Notes under the pieces: generated by a model
What the model was told of the DNA's origin: nothing
The model's input: the letters and a program-made list of their open reading frames with translations, nothing else
The model's database searches: none
Program-made: the position numbers and the translations under genes
Shown here: positions 52,499-63,185 of the stretch, one piece after another
Position numbering within the stretch: position 1 is the stretch's first letter
Layout: each line of letters opens with the position of its first letter
Assembly: GCA_032433765.1 (NCBI GenBank)
Contig: JAVIAB010000092.1
Location: 100,793,064-100,857,063 of the forward strand
Source of the DNA: Megaustenia siamemsis
Lineage: Eukaryota; Mollusca; Gastropoda; Stylommatophora; Ariophantidae
Length of the DNA: 64,000 nucleotides
Direction: 5' to 3'

Positions 52499-53730
52499 AG
52501 GACCAAGTGTCCTGGATTAATCAACACGGACCTTACAAAAATTGAAAACAGGAAACAGCCATCATCATCATCATCATGTGCCATACCGGTTGGCGTAGGC
52601 GATCATGTCCCTCCACAATCTTCTATCTACAGTGCATCGTATCAGTTCTGTTGTTGACTGTTTTCCATGCCATGACACCAAACTATCCAGTATGTTCTCT
52701 TTTTGTCGTCCGCGATCTCTCTTTCCTTTTATTTTGCCAGTTGTAACCAAGTATTCTAACTTTCCTCTTCTCATGATGTGCCCGAAAAATGTTGATTGTT
52801 TCTTTCTGATGTTTTTAAGAGCTCCCTTTTGTGTTGTTTCCTTTCCTCCGCTAGTCTTCGGGACACCCTGGGCAAGGTGGAGCTCCCGTTTAGCCCCCCT
52901 ATCAGGGTTATGTGAAGCCATTGGAGCAGGTGGTGGATGGTATTGTGGTAGCAGCTGACAAGTAGTGCCGGTTATGGTCTCCACACCGCGATGGCAGGCA
53001 GAGGATCTCATGTATAAAGACAATGGCTGCGATCTCCGACTAGTACAGCCACTGCCAGAAGGAAAGGAATGGCAAACTACCTTCTTAAATTGCCTGGAAT
53101 AATCATGACAAACAGCCATCATCAACTGCAAAGACTACATGCTGATATCGCAGCCTGGGGAAAGCAGGATTGTGGTCCGGTCAGGGCGAAAAATTGTACC
53201 TTTTTCTGGCAGGGTCTAAATCCTGAGCAGCCTCGCCTACACGGAATGGGTTTTACTGTGCATAACAAGCTCATTCATTCAATAACCACGTCCCCTAAAG
53301 GAACGTCAGAACACATATCTATCATTATTATCATCATCTATAATTGAAAAGCTGAACCATTCAACATCAATAGCTGATATACACCAACGATAGCAGCAAC
53401 CACAGAGGATAAAGACACATTTTACGAGATGCCTCGAGTTACCTTTGATTCGGTGCACAAATGAAACAACTGTACGTGCTAGGTGACCTAAATGCACGCA
53501 TTGAATTAGAACACCAACATGGGCATCACCAGGTCATCGTGGTATTGGCAAAATGAATAGAAATTGTCAGAGAATTCTAGAATTTCGTTCCTACAACAAA
53601 ATGTGTGCGACCAATACTTTCGTTATTGTAAAATATGGACAGAAAGCAACATGGTGTCACCCTAGAAATGGCGATTGGTAAAGGTGAACTTTCTGTCCTA
53701 ATTCAGACAGCACTAAAATAATGTCAGAAT
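52499..53730 (+). mobile_element. LINE endonuclease fragment, interrupted by a chimeric element
   Basis: Left part 52499-52567: RTKCPGLINTDLTKIENRK. Right part from 53110: LQRLHADIAAWGKQ, RAKNCTFFWQGLNPEQPRLH, GMGFTVHNKLIHSI, then after frameshifts LYVLGDLNARI, NMDRKQHGVTLEM. This is the AP endonuclease-like domain of a common EN-RT LINE (usual ALQETRL, FFWQG, GVGFAV, LLGDFNAR). The metal-binding Glu of QETR is not kept (GKQD). Broken by many stops. Confidence 0.85.
52568..53109 (-). mobile_element. Chimeric non-autonomous LINE: 5' leader fused to family 1 3' end
   Basis: A 542-bp minus-strand element with AAACAGCCATCATCA on both sides (52553-52567 and 53110-53124). An open frame of ~180 codons crosses it. 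The first ~90 residues (GSGCTSRRSQPLSL, MASHNPDRGAKRELHLAQG) are leader-like. From about 52838 down it is family 1 LINE tail: NIRKKQSTFFGHIMRRGK, TGKIKGKRDRGRQKE and RRLWRDMIAYANR, then a (CAT)n tail. The whole RT is absent, so mobilisation would need enzymes in trans. Confidence 0.9.
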
Positions 53731-54689
53731 AATTAGAGCATTAAGGGCTTCCTTCAAAGAATTCTCTATCAACGAAAGATACTGGGAAAGTCTGGTACCA
53801 GATCGTACACAAGGAGAACAAAAGTAAATTTTTAAAACGGCGCATGAACTTTCGTAGAAGTGTTGATTTTAGGGTCAGAAGACAAAAGGCGCAGGAGAAA
53901 GGGGATGTAGCCAGGTACCACAAGTGCGTCTTGTTCATTCTGCAGTCGGATCTGTCTAATATTGGCTGATTCAGCCACGAGAAAAGCTGCTCAGTAAAAC
54001 AGCATCCAGCATAAGACACTATATAATATATTACCAAACTGCTGACAAATCATAATAGCTTGCTTGCAACCGTCTGTCAAGACGCCAAAGGCCATATTAT
54101 TATTGTCTTAGTTATTGACTGTAACATTACCCTTGTGTTGGTGTTGTTGTATTTAAGGGCCAAGTTCTGATAGGTTGTCATTGTTGATGGCTTGCAGAGC
54201 TGACTTTTCATTGGCGTGAAATATGACCTGTTGACAATAGCTTTTAGTCTTCGTATTTTATGATAACACATTAAGACCTGTACTTCAGCAGCGTAAATAG
54301 AGCAGACTGATCCGGCGGGTAAATAGATTGGCATTGAAAGTAGTTGCGTTTGTAATTATATCTATGTTTGTGTAGGCTAGATATGTTTACAGTCACCTGT
54401 GCGTGTCATGATATATGCGTGTTGTTTACACGCAGAATAGTATAGAAATGTTGATATGTATCTTCGAGGGTGTGTATCATTTATTATTGCGCTTCCGTCC
54501 TAGTTTATTTGCATCCTCCTCACGTCACTTATTTTAATATATCCGCCCAACCATCTTGCCTTATTGTCTCTTTACCAAGTTGCTTCGTGTGTTATCTTCT
54601 TAATTATGTGTCCATGTCGTGTGTTGGCGTCTAGACGCTTGATCCAATATTTGTTATGTTGTGATCCAACAGATCAACATGCTCCACAC
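53731..54689. other. No gene recognised
   Basis: May contain further decayed LINE sequence at 53740-54000 (FSINERYWESLVPDRTQGEQ in one frame), not firmly placed. The rest is blank. Confidence 0.45.
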
Positions 54690-55540
54690 CTTAAATGAAA
54701 TTTAAAATGTCATCAAACAGGTCTGCGGGCTTACCATTATCAACGCTGTCGAGGAGTGGATACCGGTGCCGACGTCATTCAGGGGGACATTCTCGTGTAT
54801 TGTCACACTCGACAGGAAATGTATGGAACTCAGTCGTAGTCAATGCTGAGGTCAACAGTCTCATCACCGATGAGAAAGATGCAGTCATATATACAGACGG
54901 ATTTGTAATACAACACCAAAGGAGTGCATGGGCATTTACAGCATGCTCGGCAGGCAGAATAGTCAAGGAGGACAGTGGTGCATGCGTTATGACCACGTGT
55001 AGCATGAAGATGGAGGTGATGACAAGACCAAGGCATTCAAATGGTTAGAGTCACAAGACTACATCCACGCCTACATGCTGAGTGATTCGATGAGCACGAT
55101 AAGAAAAGTGGAGGCGGGATCTGTACGTATGCTATGAGTTGAGTCATTGCAGAAGTCAAAAATACGTAAGGTCAACTTTGTCTACGTTACAGGACATGCG
55201 GAAGTACGGGGAAATGAAAGAGCGGACAGGTTGGCTAGCTGCGCTATTTTTAAGGACTGTTAACCAATGGATCGGGCGAACATCATCAATGCCCTCTGGG
55301 AAGTGGGAAGTACACAGGACTTCGACAACCATGAGTCCACGTCACTCCTTTGGATGAAAGAGATGGGAGTTAAGATAGTCACAGCCAGAAACGAGAAACT
55401 TAGTGGACGTGTAAGAAGACTATAGTTAACCAACACAGAACTGGATTCGTCAGTCGCTTGCTAAGGAGGGGATCTGAGCACCAATAGACATGTTCGGAGT
55501 GCAATAATGATGACCCGCTAATAACTCAATAATTCCCCAC
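54690..55540 (+). mobile_element. RNase H LINE 3' region (second family), decayed
   Basis: The frame at 54695-55048 reaches AEVNSLITDEKDAVIYTDGF, QHQRSAWAFTACSAGR and KEDSGACVMTT, an RNase H start. Later frames give LSDSMSTIRKVEAG, VTGHAEVRGNERADRLA, ANIINALWEVG, NEKLSGRVRR. A different family from 42560-44637. Multiple frameshifts. Confidence 0.85.
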
Positions 55541-56432
55541 TTTAAAATTGTAATTTATATTATTTTATATTCTATTTTAACTCTGTTATGTTTCTTCTTA
55601 ATGTCTGTGTTAGTGTGTCCCTCAGAAGACTAGCTTTAAAGCCGTAGCATCGAATGTGTTGTATTTTATCACAGTAAACTGAGACCAGGTCTGTGTTTCT
55701 ATCTCACCCTTGTTTTTCTTATTCCCTGTTCTATGACCTGGCAGTCAAACACCGAGTGTCATCATGTCTGTCCTTTGCTCGGCTCGAGAGAAACTAACGT
55801 GTTATCACATCTCACGATCTTTGCTGCTCACATCCACTGAACTTGTTTAAACTCTTCTTGCTGGCATTCTTAGTTCAGGTCTCTCCATTCAACTTTCAAC
55901 CTATTTCGTGAGTGTCATTCGTTCTGTGAATTGTTTATGCCGCGTCTGCTGTTCATTTTATGAAGCATTCAGTTGCTCAAGCTCAATCCTATATGAGAGT
56001 TAATTGACAACAGGCACAAAACCACAGCCAAGTGTCTCAGGTTGCATACGCCGACAACACATCAGGCAGACGTTGAAGCAGTACAAAAAGGAAATGGGCC
56101 ATCCCTGTAGTGTTGTACAACTATCAAAAGGTTGGAATTATTCTCGGAAGAGAGTGTAGAGATTAGTGTAATGGAAGAACAGATCGTGACATTCAACAGC
56201 TAATAACTGACAACTCTGAAGTAAGCGATGTTATGATATACACATTGATAGATCTATGTTATGGGACATGATATCGGGGTGGGATTTTTTCGCGCTAGTC
56301 AGGAGCAGAATCATTGAAGAGCAGTGTGGCACTTACTTTAGAACTTTTAGTAGGAGAACTGAGATTAATGTAATCCATGTTATCATCAAACGGATTTATC
56401 AAGATGCGGTTAAGTGGGGCAATAATCACAAC
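55541..56432. other. No gene recognised
   Basis: A faint QVAYADNTSG at about 56038-56067 recalls an RT box but nothing around it supports that. Confidence 0.4.
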
Positions 56433-56459
56433 ATGTGTGTGTGTGTGTGTGTGTGTGTG

Positions 56460-56523
<64 letters not shown>
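56433..56523. repeat. (TG)n microsatellite
   Basis: About 90 bp of TG with one interruption (GTGATGTG). Confidence 0.98.
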
Positions 56524-56524
<1 letters not shown>

Positions 56525-56937
56525 CGTATCGTTCATGCTCACGAATGTGGTTGTGTCTAGGTAGACAGAAAGGGAGAGTGAGAGAGAGCCTTAAACCTGA
56601 ACAATTAAAAACTCTTGTGGATATGAGTGATCAGTTCAAGCAGTTAGTGAAAGATCTGATCTTTAGTGCTGTTTGTAGTTGGGAAAATGGACTTGCACAA
56701 AGGTATCGTTCTAAAGCCCTCTGTGATTGCATGTTATATATCGACATAACTATCAGTTGAAACTGCTGAAACCCCTTTGGGATTCTACGATAAGCTCCGA
56801 TACTTGCTTTGACTTCTTGATAGTTCTTATGCTCAGTGATGTCGTCATTATATCACTTGATATGAAATGCTATACAGGAATCTTTCAAAAATTATGGAAT
56901 CTGTTGAGATGATTGAAAGCTCTACGACCCTACAAGT

Positions 56938-57206
56938 TAGACATCGACACGGCTCTCAATGAGACTGCTTTAACGCCCTCTATGATTGTATGACTTTAGA
57001 CATCGACACGGCTCTCAACTGAGACTGCTTTAACGCCCTCTATGATTGTATGACTTTAGACATCGACACGGCTCTCAAGTGAGACTGCTTTAACGCCCTC
57101 TATGATTGTATGACTTTAGACATCGACACGGCTCTCAAGTGAGACTGCTTTAACGCCCTCTATGATTGTATGACTTTAGACATCGACACGGCTCTCAACT
57201 GAGACT
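56938..57206. repeat. Minisatellite, 60-bp unit, 4.5 copies
   Basis: Unit TTAGACATCGACACGGCTCT then CAAGTGAGACTGCTTTAACG and CCCTCTATGATTGTATGACT. Nearly identical copies. A diverged single unit is upstream at about 56710-56775 (AAAGCCCTCTGTGATTGCAT). Confidence 0.97.
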
Positions 57207-58316
57207 GCAAACTGTTAGAATAAAGCGCCGATCAAGAAGGTACGACAACCTGTATGGACGAATTAAACAAGTGCATAATTATCGGTACCATTAGTACGCG
57301 CACACTTCGTGATCTGTTCGAGACGACAAGTATGGATTTGCTCGAAGTGCTGTGATATTATATCTAACAATAATGAGCACGAAGCTCTAGGGTGGATTTG
57401 ACTGTTGAAGATTTCCTCTTGCATTTGCAAGATCATCTACATGTTTAATTCCGTGATGCTGCAGTAGCTGGAAATCCACTAAGGTCGTTCACAAATCGTT
57501 ACCTAAACTCACCATCAATTTTCTCGGAAACTATTTGGTGTACTGTTGTGAATTTTTGCCAGCAATCTTAGATTTTCCTCGACCTTAAGAACTTGTAAAA
57601 ACGAAGTTAAAGGGCAAATTGTGTTTTTCTGACATATGAGTATTTATTATGTAAATTGTATATTATAACATATTGTATGCAAGCAACATTAGATTTTACA
57701 GCATAACACATTATGATGTATCAAGGATTCAAAGATGTATCCACATTGTATAGAGCAGGGTGTATTTCTTTATTTCACATAGGATATTTCCTCGTCAGAA
57801 GAAAGTTTGTTGTTCATTCTGTAATTTTTCTGTTATCAACGTTAGTGATGTGTTTCACTAATTTGGGAAAGAACTGGTTTTTCCATGAAGGATATTAGTT
57901 TGATATGATGGGTGGGTATGTCATGAAAGAGATTTACCGCTTCATTCAGAATCTGATGAATCCAGGAGGTTTTGCTGCCAGTGCTTCTCTTCTTCTCGGA
58001 GCACGTGTTGTTCACATTTCTGCAAGTACTCAATATATGTATGAAAGAAATCACGTAAGAAATGTTTAATATCACAGATTTTTAACGTGGTATTCTGTGC
58101 TACCACCTGCCGTTGACTTAGGCTCACTCAAGTTCTAAGTGGATTAAGGTGCAAATTGTAAAGTGAGAGTTGAAAAGAACTGTTCACAAGCTCCAACAAC
58201 TCTGATTTTAACTGGTTGTCGTGAGTAGTGCTAGTGGCTGTGAACTCATCCTAAAAGTGCACGCACATGCACCGAAAGACAATAGATTTGGCACCGACTT
58301 TGCACGAAACATGCAC
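57207..58316. other. No gene recognised
   Basis: Short frames on both strands, none recognised. Confidence 0.5.
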
Positions 58317-58421
58317 CAAAAAAAAAAAAAAAAAAAAAATTTTCGAATTCGCTATTTTTTCGAACTTCATTATTTTTTTTTTTTTGGGGGGGGGGGGAAT
58401 TTTTTTTTTTTTGGGGGGGGT
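58317..58421. repeat. Homopolymer cluster (A, T and G runs)
   Basis: A-run of about 21, then two T-runs each followed by a G-run. Prone to sequencing and assembly error, so run lengths are uncertain. Confidence 0.9.
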
Positions 58422-58427
58422 TCGTCA

Positions 58428-59221
58428 GTTTGTCGAAACGGTCCACTGCGTCTGAGAGATTAACTCAGGTAAATTCAAAAGATCGCGGCGTCAAACATCC
58501 CGGCTCAGGATATTTCCGGTAAATTCAAAAGAGACTCGGTGCTAATCGGCTTCTCGCGGTGTGGCGTGATATGCTCTCGCTGTGTGTTAGAGGAAAATAT
58601 TTGTGAAAGAGTATTTTAAAAGAGTATATTTGTGAAAGTAAAAATTCAGAATTATTTAAAAAATATGTATTTGTGAAAGTAAAAACTCAGAATTATTAAA
58701 AATAAAAATAAAAAAATAAATAAAAACAATAAAAAGTCTCCCTTCAGGATTCGAACACGTGTCTACTACGTGACAGGAGGCGACATGTAAAAAAATGCTG
58801 ACAAGCAATGACGTTGAAGGTTAGTTTGTCGAACGGTGTACTGTGTCTGAGAGATTAACTCAGGTAAATTCAAAAGATCGCGGCGTCAAACAGTCCGGCT
58901 CAGGATATTTCCGGTAAATTCAAAAGAGACTCGGTGCTAATCGGCTTCTCGCGGTGTGGCGTGATATGCTCTCGCTGTGTGTTAGAGGAAAATATTTGTG
59001 AAAGAGTATTTTAAAAGAGTATATTTGTGAAAGTAAAAATTCAGAATTATTTAAAAAATATGTATTTGTGAAAGTAAAAAACTCAGAATTATTAAAAATA
59101 AAAATAAAAAATAAATAAAAAACAATAAAAAGTCTCCCTTCAGGATTCGAACACGGGTCTACTACGTGACAGGAGGCGACATGTAAAAAAAAAAAAATGC
59201 TGACAAGCAATGACGTTGAAG
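58428..59221. repeat. Tandem duplication of a ~396-bp unit with a tRNA-like part
   Basis: Copies 58428-58823 and 58824-59221 run in parallel from GTTTGTCGAA.CGGT to AATGCTGACAAGCAATGACG. They differ by few substitutions and A-run lengths. In each, the minus strand carries CACGTGTTCGAATCCTGAA (or CCCGTGTTCGAATCCTGAA), B-box or T-arm-like, following a possible anticodon-arm stretch CTCCTGTCACGTAG. So the unit may hold half a tRNA or a SINE head. Confidence 0.9.
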
Positions 59222-59754
59222 GGTATTGTTACGAAAAGGAAAATACGACTAGCTCGCGGGTGGGAACGAGTTCGTCGGCACAGGTGTGTTATTGTAGTAT
59301 CGCTAACATCATGTGCCAGGATAGCGGTTCTTGGGGAAAGATTATTGGTCGTGTGTGTTATCGCTACCAACATCATCATGTGTCGTGTAGTAAGGTGTGC
59401 TAATATTAAATAGTGACGCTCGCTCTCTCTCATTCATGGTAAAGCAAAACAAAATTCTATATTTCTCAACTTTATTAATACATCATATATATATATTACT
59501 GTCCGGTTGCTGATAATTTTAACCGTCTGGGTTTCCTACACAACCGCCCTCCATTTTGACACAACCTTGATCAAAGCTGGAATAGGTAATCGGTGACTTT
59601 GCTGAAACATCCTGGGCATCCACACTGGCTGCCGGAGCTGTCGTCTGATTAACAAGAGTGAGGTCCCTTGGTTAACAACAGGCGGCGTGTAGTTGAGGTT
59701 AGCATAAGCGTTTTCGAGACTGCCTTAACGCCATCTTTAGACAATGGAACTACC
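59222..59754. other. No gene recognised
   Basis: Blank apart from a CTCTCTCTC stretch near 59425 that resembles the one at 60335-60370, including the following CATTCATG. Confidence 0.5.
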
Positions 59755-60325
59755 CCCTCTGCCTTCATGTCCTATCATCATCATGTGCCACCCTCAACAA
59801 CAGTATCAACCCCTTCATGTCCTATCATCATCAAGCCACACAAAGTATCAACCCCTTTATGGCCTATCATCATGTGCCACACAAAGTATCAACCCCTTCA
59901 GGCCAATCATCATCATGTGCCACCCTCAACACCATCATCCCTTCATGTCCTATCATCATCATGTGCCACCCTCAACACCATCATCAGCCCTTCAGGTCAT
60001 ATCATCATCATGTGCCACCCTCAACACCATCATCAGCCCTTCAGGTCATATCATCATTATGTGCCACCCTCAACATCATCATCCCTTCATGTCCTATCAT
60101 CATCATGTGCCACCCTCAACACCATCATCCCTTCATGTCCTATCATCATCATGTGCCACCCTTAACACCATCATCCCTTCATGTCCTATCATCATGTGCC
60201 ACCCTCAACACCATCATCCCTTCATGTCCTATCATCATCATGTGCCACCCTCAACACCATCATCAGCCCTTCAGGTCATATCATCAGCCCTTCAGGTCAT
60301 ATCATCAAGCCACACAAAGTATCAA
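59755..60325. repeat. Minisatellite, ~46-bp unit, about 12 copies
   Basis: Core TCATCATCATGTGCCACCCT then CAACACCATCATCCCTTCAT and GTCCTA. Some copies have CAGCCCTTCAGGTCATA. All three plus frames stay open for 138-231 codons; they are artefacts of the repeat. Confidence 0.96.
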
Positions 60326-60394
60326 CCAGCGAAATTCTCTCTCTCTCTCTCTCTCTGTCTCTCTCACATTCATGTAAACCAAACAAAATATGCT

Positions 60395-60655
60395 CATACT
60401 CAAAAAGTCGACCTAAAAATCCCAAAAGTACTCACATAGTCATACTAGTTAGACACAACGAGCAGGAAGTTATATTCAAGGTCCAGAATATTGGACCAAA
60501 TCACTAAGATTTTTACCACCATAACACACAAATTTAGGGTCATATTAAAAAAAGTCGACCTTAAAACCATACAAATCTATCCCATACTCATAAAAGTTAG
60601 ACACATCAAACAGATAATTACTTCCAAACTCCAAAAAGTTAGACCAAATCACGCC
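60395..60655. repeat. ~200-bp repeat, first two copies
   Basis: Shared blocks: CATACT..AAAAGT, TAGTTAGACACA, AGTTA or AATTAC, TCCAAA or CAAGGTCCA, CCAAATCAC, then ACACACAAATTTAGGGTCAT. A further copy is at 61280-61400. Confidence 0.7.
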
Positions 60656-61195
60656 ACGATCGTTCTTTAACATTGCCACGATCGTTCTTTAACATTACCT
60701 CGAGCGTTCTCTAACATTGCCTCGATCGTTCTCTAAAATTGCCTCCAGCGTTCTCTAACATTGCCACAATCGTTCTTTAACATTACCTCGAGCGTTCTCT
60801 AACATTGCCTCGATCGTTCTCTAAAATTGCCTCCAGCGTTCTAACATTGCCACGATCGTTCTTTAACATTGCACGATCGTTCTTTAACATTGCCTCCAAC
60901 GTTCTCTAACATTTCCTCGAGCGTTCTCTAACATTGCCTCGATCGTTCTCTAAAATTGCCTCCAGCGTTCTCTAACATTGCCACGATCGTTCTTTAACAT
61001 GCCTCGAGCGTTCTCTAACATTGCACGATCGTTCTTTAACATTGCCTCCAACGTTCTCTAACATTGCCACGATCGTTCTTTAACATTGCCTCCAACGTTC
61101 TCTAACATTGCCTCGAGCGTTCTCTAACATTGCCACGATCGTTCTTTAACATTGCCTCCAACGTTCTCTAACATTCCCTTACTCGTTTTCTAACA
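60655..61195. repeat. Minisatellite, 22-bp unit, about 24 copies, four unit types
   Basis: Types differ at the start: ACGATCGTTCTTTAACATTG, TCGAGCGTTCTCTAACATTG, TCGATCGTTCTCTAAAATTG, TCCAGCGTTCTCTAACATTG. The order A-B-C-D recurs on the left (88-bp higher unit) and breaks up to the right. Confidence 0.95.
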
Positions 61196-61279
61196 TTTCA
61201 TTAGTTGGAGTCTTGTGTGCCTTCTTAGTGAGATTCTCTACGTGTTTCTTCAGGCTCAATTGTCAGTCTAGTTGTATTC

Positions 61280-61400
61280 CTAAAAATCTACTTCCATACT
61301 GATACTAGTTAGACACACGATCAGATAGTTACATCCAAAGTCCCGCCAAATCGCAAACATTTTACCCCCAGAACACACAAATTTAGGGTCATACTCAAAA
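61280..61400. repeat. ~200-bp repeat, third copy, cut by the gap
   Basis: ACTAGTTAGACACACGATCA, ACATCCAAAGTCC, ACACACAAATTTAGGGTCAT and CTCAAAA, then the N run. The neighbouring array may be part of a larger unit that the assembler could not resolve. Confidence 0.75.
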
Positions 61401-61500
61401 NNNNNNNNNNNNNNNNNNNNNNNNNNNNNNNNNNNNNNNNNNNNNNNNNNNNNNNNNNNNNNNNNNNNNNNNNNNNNNNNNNNNNNNNNNNNNNNNNNNN
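61401..61500. other. Assembly gap (100 N)
   Basis: Exactly 100 N, a conventional gap of unknown length, placed between repeated sequences. Confidence 1.
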
Positions 61501-61955
61501 GCTAAAACTAAGAATGGCAAAATGTTACATCTTCTCAATATTCCTATATGGTGCAGAAACATGGACATTAGACAAAAACAGAACAGATAATTGAAGCCTT
61601 TGAAATGTGGATGTATAGAAGAATAGGTAGAATTGGATGGAAGGAAAAGAAAACAACGATGAAGTCTTAAAACAACTAAAAATGAAAAGAGAACTACTAA
61701 ATACAATTCAAACAAGATAAATGCGATTTTTGGGCCATGTTAAAAGACACAACAGCCTACTAAAAGTAATCCTGGAGGGGAAAATACAAGGTAAAAGAGG
61801 CAGAGGCAGACCAAGACTAACATGGATGAGTAACATCAAAAGATGGACAAATCAGCCTATGACAACCTGCACCATCAAAGCAAGAGACAGAGCAGAATGG
61901 CGCTCCATGGTAGCCAACCTTCGTTGTGGAGATGGCACTCGATGATGATGATGAA
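61501..61955 (+). mobile_element. LINE 3' end (EN-RT family 3)
   Basis: Begins at the gap with LKLRMAKCYIFSIFLYGAET, then MYRRIGRI and MRFLGHVKRHNSLLKVILEG. The frame at 61721-61945 continues KIQGKRGRGRPRLTWMSNIK, RDRAEWRSMVANLRCGDGTR and stop, and the tail is GATGATGATGATGA. Two frameshifts upstream of 61721. Confidence 0.9.
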
Positions 61956-62006
61956 CACCATATTCCCCATACGCCTAGCAAGGCGTGAAAAGAAACCTTA
62001 CTTACT
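61956..62006 (+). mobile_element. SINE-A tail fragment, plus orientation
   Basis: ACACCATATTCCCCATACGC then CTAGCAAGGCGTGAAAAGAA and ACCTTACTTACT, the complement of the SINE-A tail seen at 25508-25560. The only plus-strand SINE-A copy found. Confidence 0.85.
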
Positions 62007-62084
62007 AAGTATTGTATTGTAATGACCTACTGATGATAGTCAATCATAATTTTCAAAAATTCTTTTATAAATTTTAATAAAGAT

Positions 62085-63185
62085 GAGCCTGCTTCATAGA
62101 CTACACCAAAATTTTTGATAGAATACACCATAAACAACTTATATACTGCTAAAAGATATCTATCTAGATGACACAGATATATGAATAATGTTATTTAGAC
62201 TGGGAGCAAACAGCAATAATAAAATATAACAAAGAGAACTCAACACCTATTGATATAAAAAAGGGAGTAAGACAGAGATGCATCATATCACGAAGCTTGT
62301 TCAATCTATACACTGAGTAAATCATAAAAATCACTGAGATGCAAGGCCTAAACATTAATGGAAAGATAATAAATAACCTAATATATGCTGATGATACTGT
62401 ATTACTAGCAGAAAATTCTAAAGATTTACAATACTTAATGAAAAAACATGACAAGCAAAAAAATATGGATTAAAAATGAATATAGAAAATACTAAAACTA
62501 TGATCACCATAAACAAAGATAATACTCAAAACCTAAAAGTGGATATCAAAATTGAAGGAATAGGCCTGCAGACAGTTCAGAGCTACAACTACCTTGGACA
62601 TACTATAACCAGTGATGGAAAATGTAAAACTGAAATAAACAAAAGAATAGGAATGGCAAAAAGTAATTTTAATGTCATGAAAAATTTACTTAACTAACAT
62701 CAAAACAAATAACATCAGGGCTAAAACTAAGAATAACAAAATGTTATATCTTCTCAACATTCCTGTATGATGGTGCAGAAACATGGACATTAGACAAGAA
62801 AACAGAACACAAAATTGAAGCCTTTGACTTTGAAATGTGGATTTATATTTATAGAATATGCAGAATTGAAACAAGACAAATTAGATATTTGGGGCATGTT
62901 AAAAGACACAGTGACACAGCAACCTATTAAAAGTCTAAAGTAATCTTGGAAGGGAAACTACAAGGTAAAGAGGCAGACCAAGACTAGACTAATATGGACC
63001 AGTAACACCAAAAGATAGCATAGACTAGACATAAGACAAAAGTACATCTACCACAACCGTGACAACCTGACCTGCACAAAAGTATTTAATGAAAAAGACA
63101 GAGAGGAATGACGCTCCATACATACTGATACTCCATGGCAGCCCAATCTTTGATGCCGAGACAGGACTCAATAATTATAATGATG
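62085..63185 (+). mobile_element. LINE RT and 3' end (EN-RT family 3), decayed
   Basis: RT pieces in several frames: IDYTKIFDRIHHK, IKKGVRQRCIISRSLFNLYT, NNLIYADDTVLLAENSKDLQ. The frame 62476-62697 holds VQSYNYLGHTITSDGKCKTE, INKRIGMAKSNFNVMKNL. The 3' part has FLYDGAETWTLDKKTEHKIE, IRYLGHVKRH, then a damaged GRPRL tail and (GATGAT)n-like end. Catalytic YADD is present but the gene is dead. Confidence 0.9.

Noticed and set aside
56035..56200. RT-like box (QVAYADNTSG)
   Set aside because: Only a few residues fit and the surroundings show no RT blocks in any frame.
58221..58463. Short frames across A, T and G runs
   Set aside because: Low-complexity homopolymers; lengths are unreliable and no protein is implied.
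59668..60507. Overlapping plus frames of 108-231 codons rich in His, Pro and Ser
   Set aside because: Products of the ~46-bp array at 59755-60325. All three frames are open at once, which real genes do not show.
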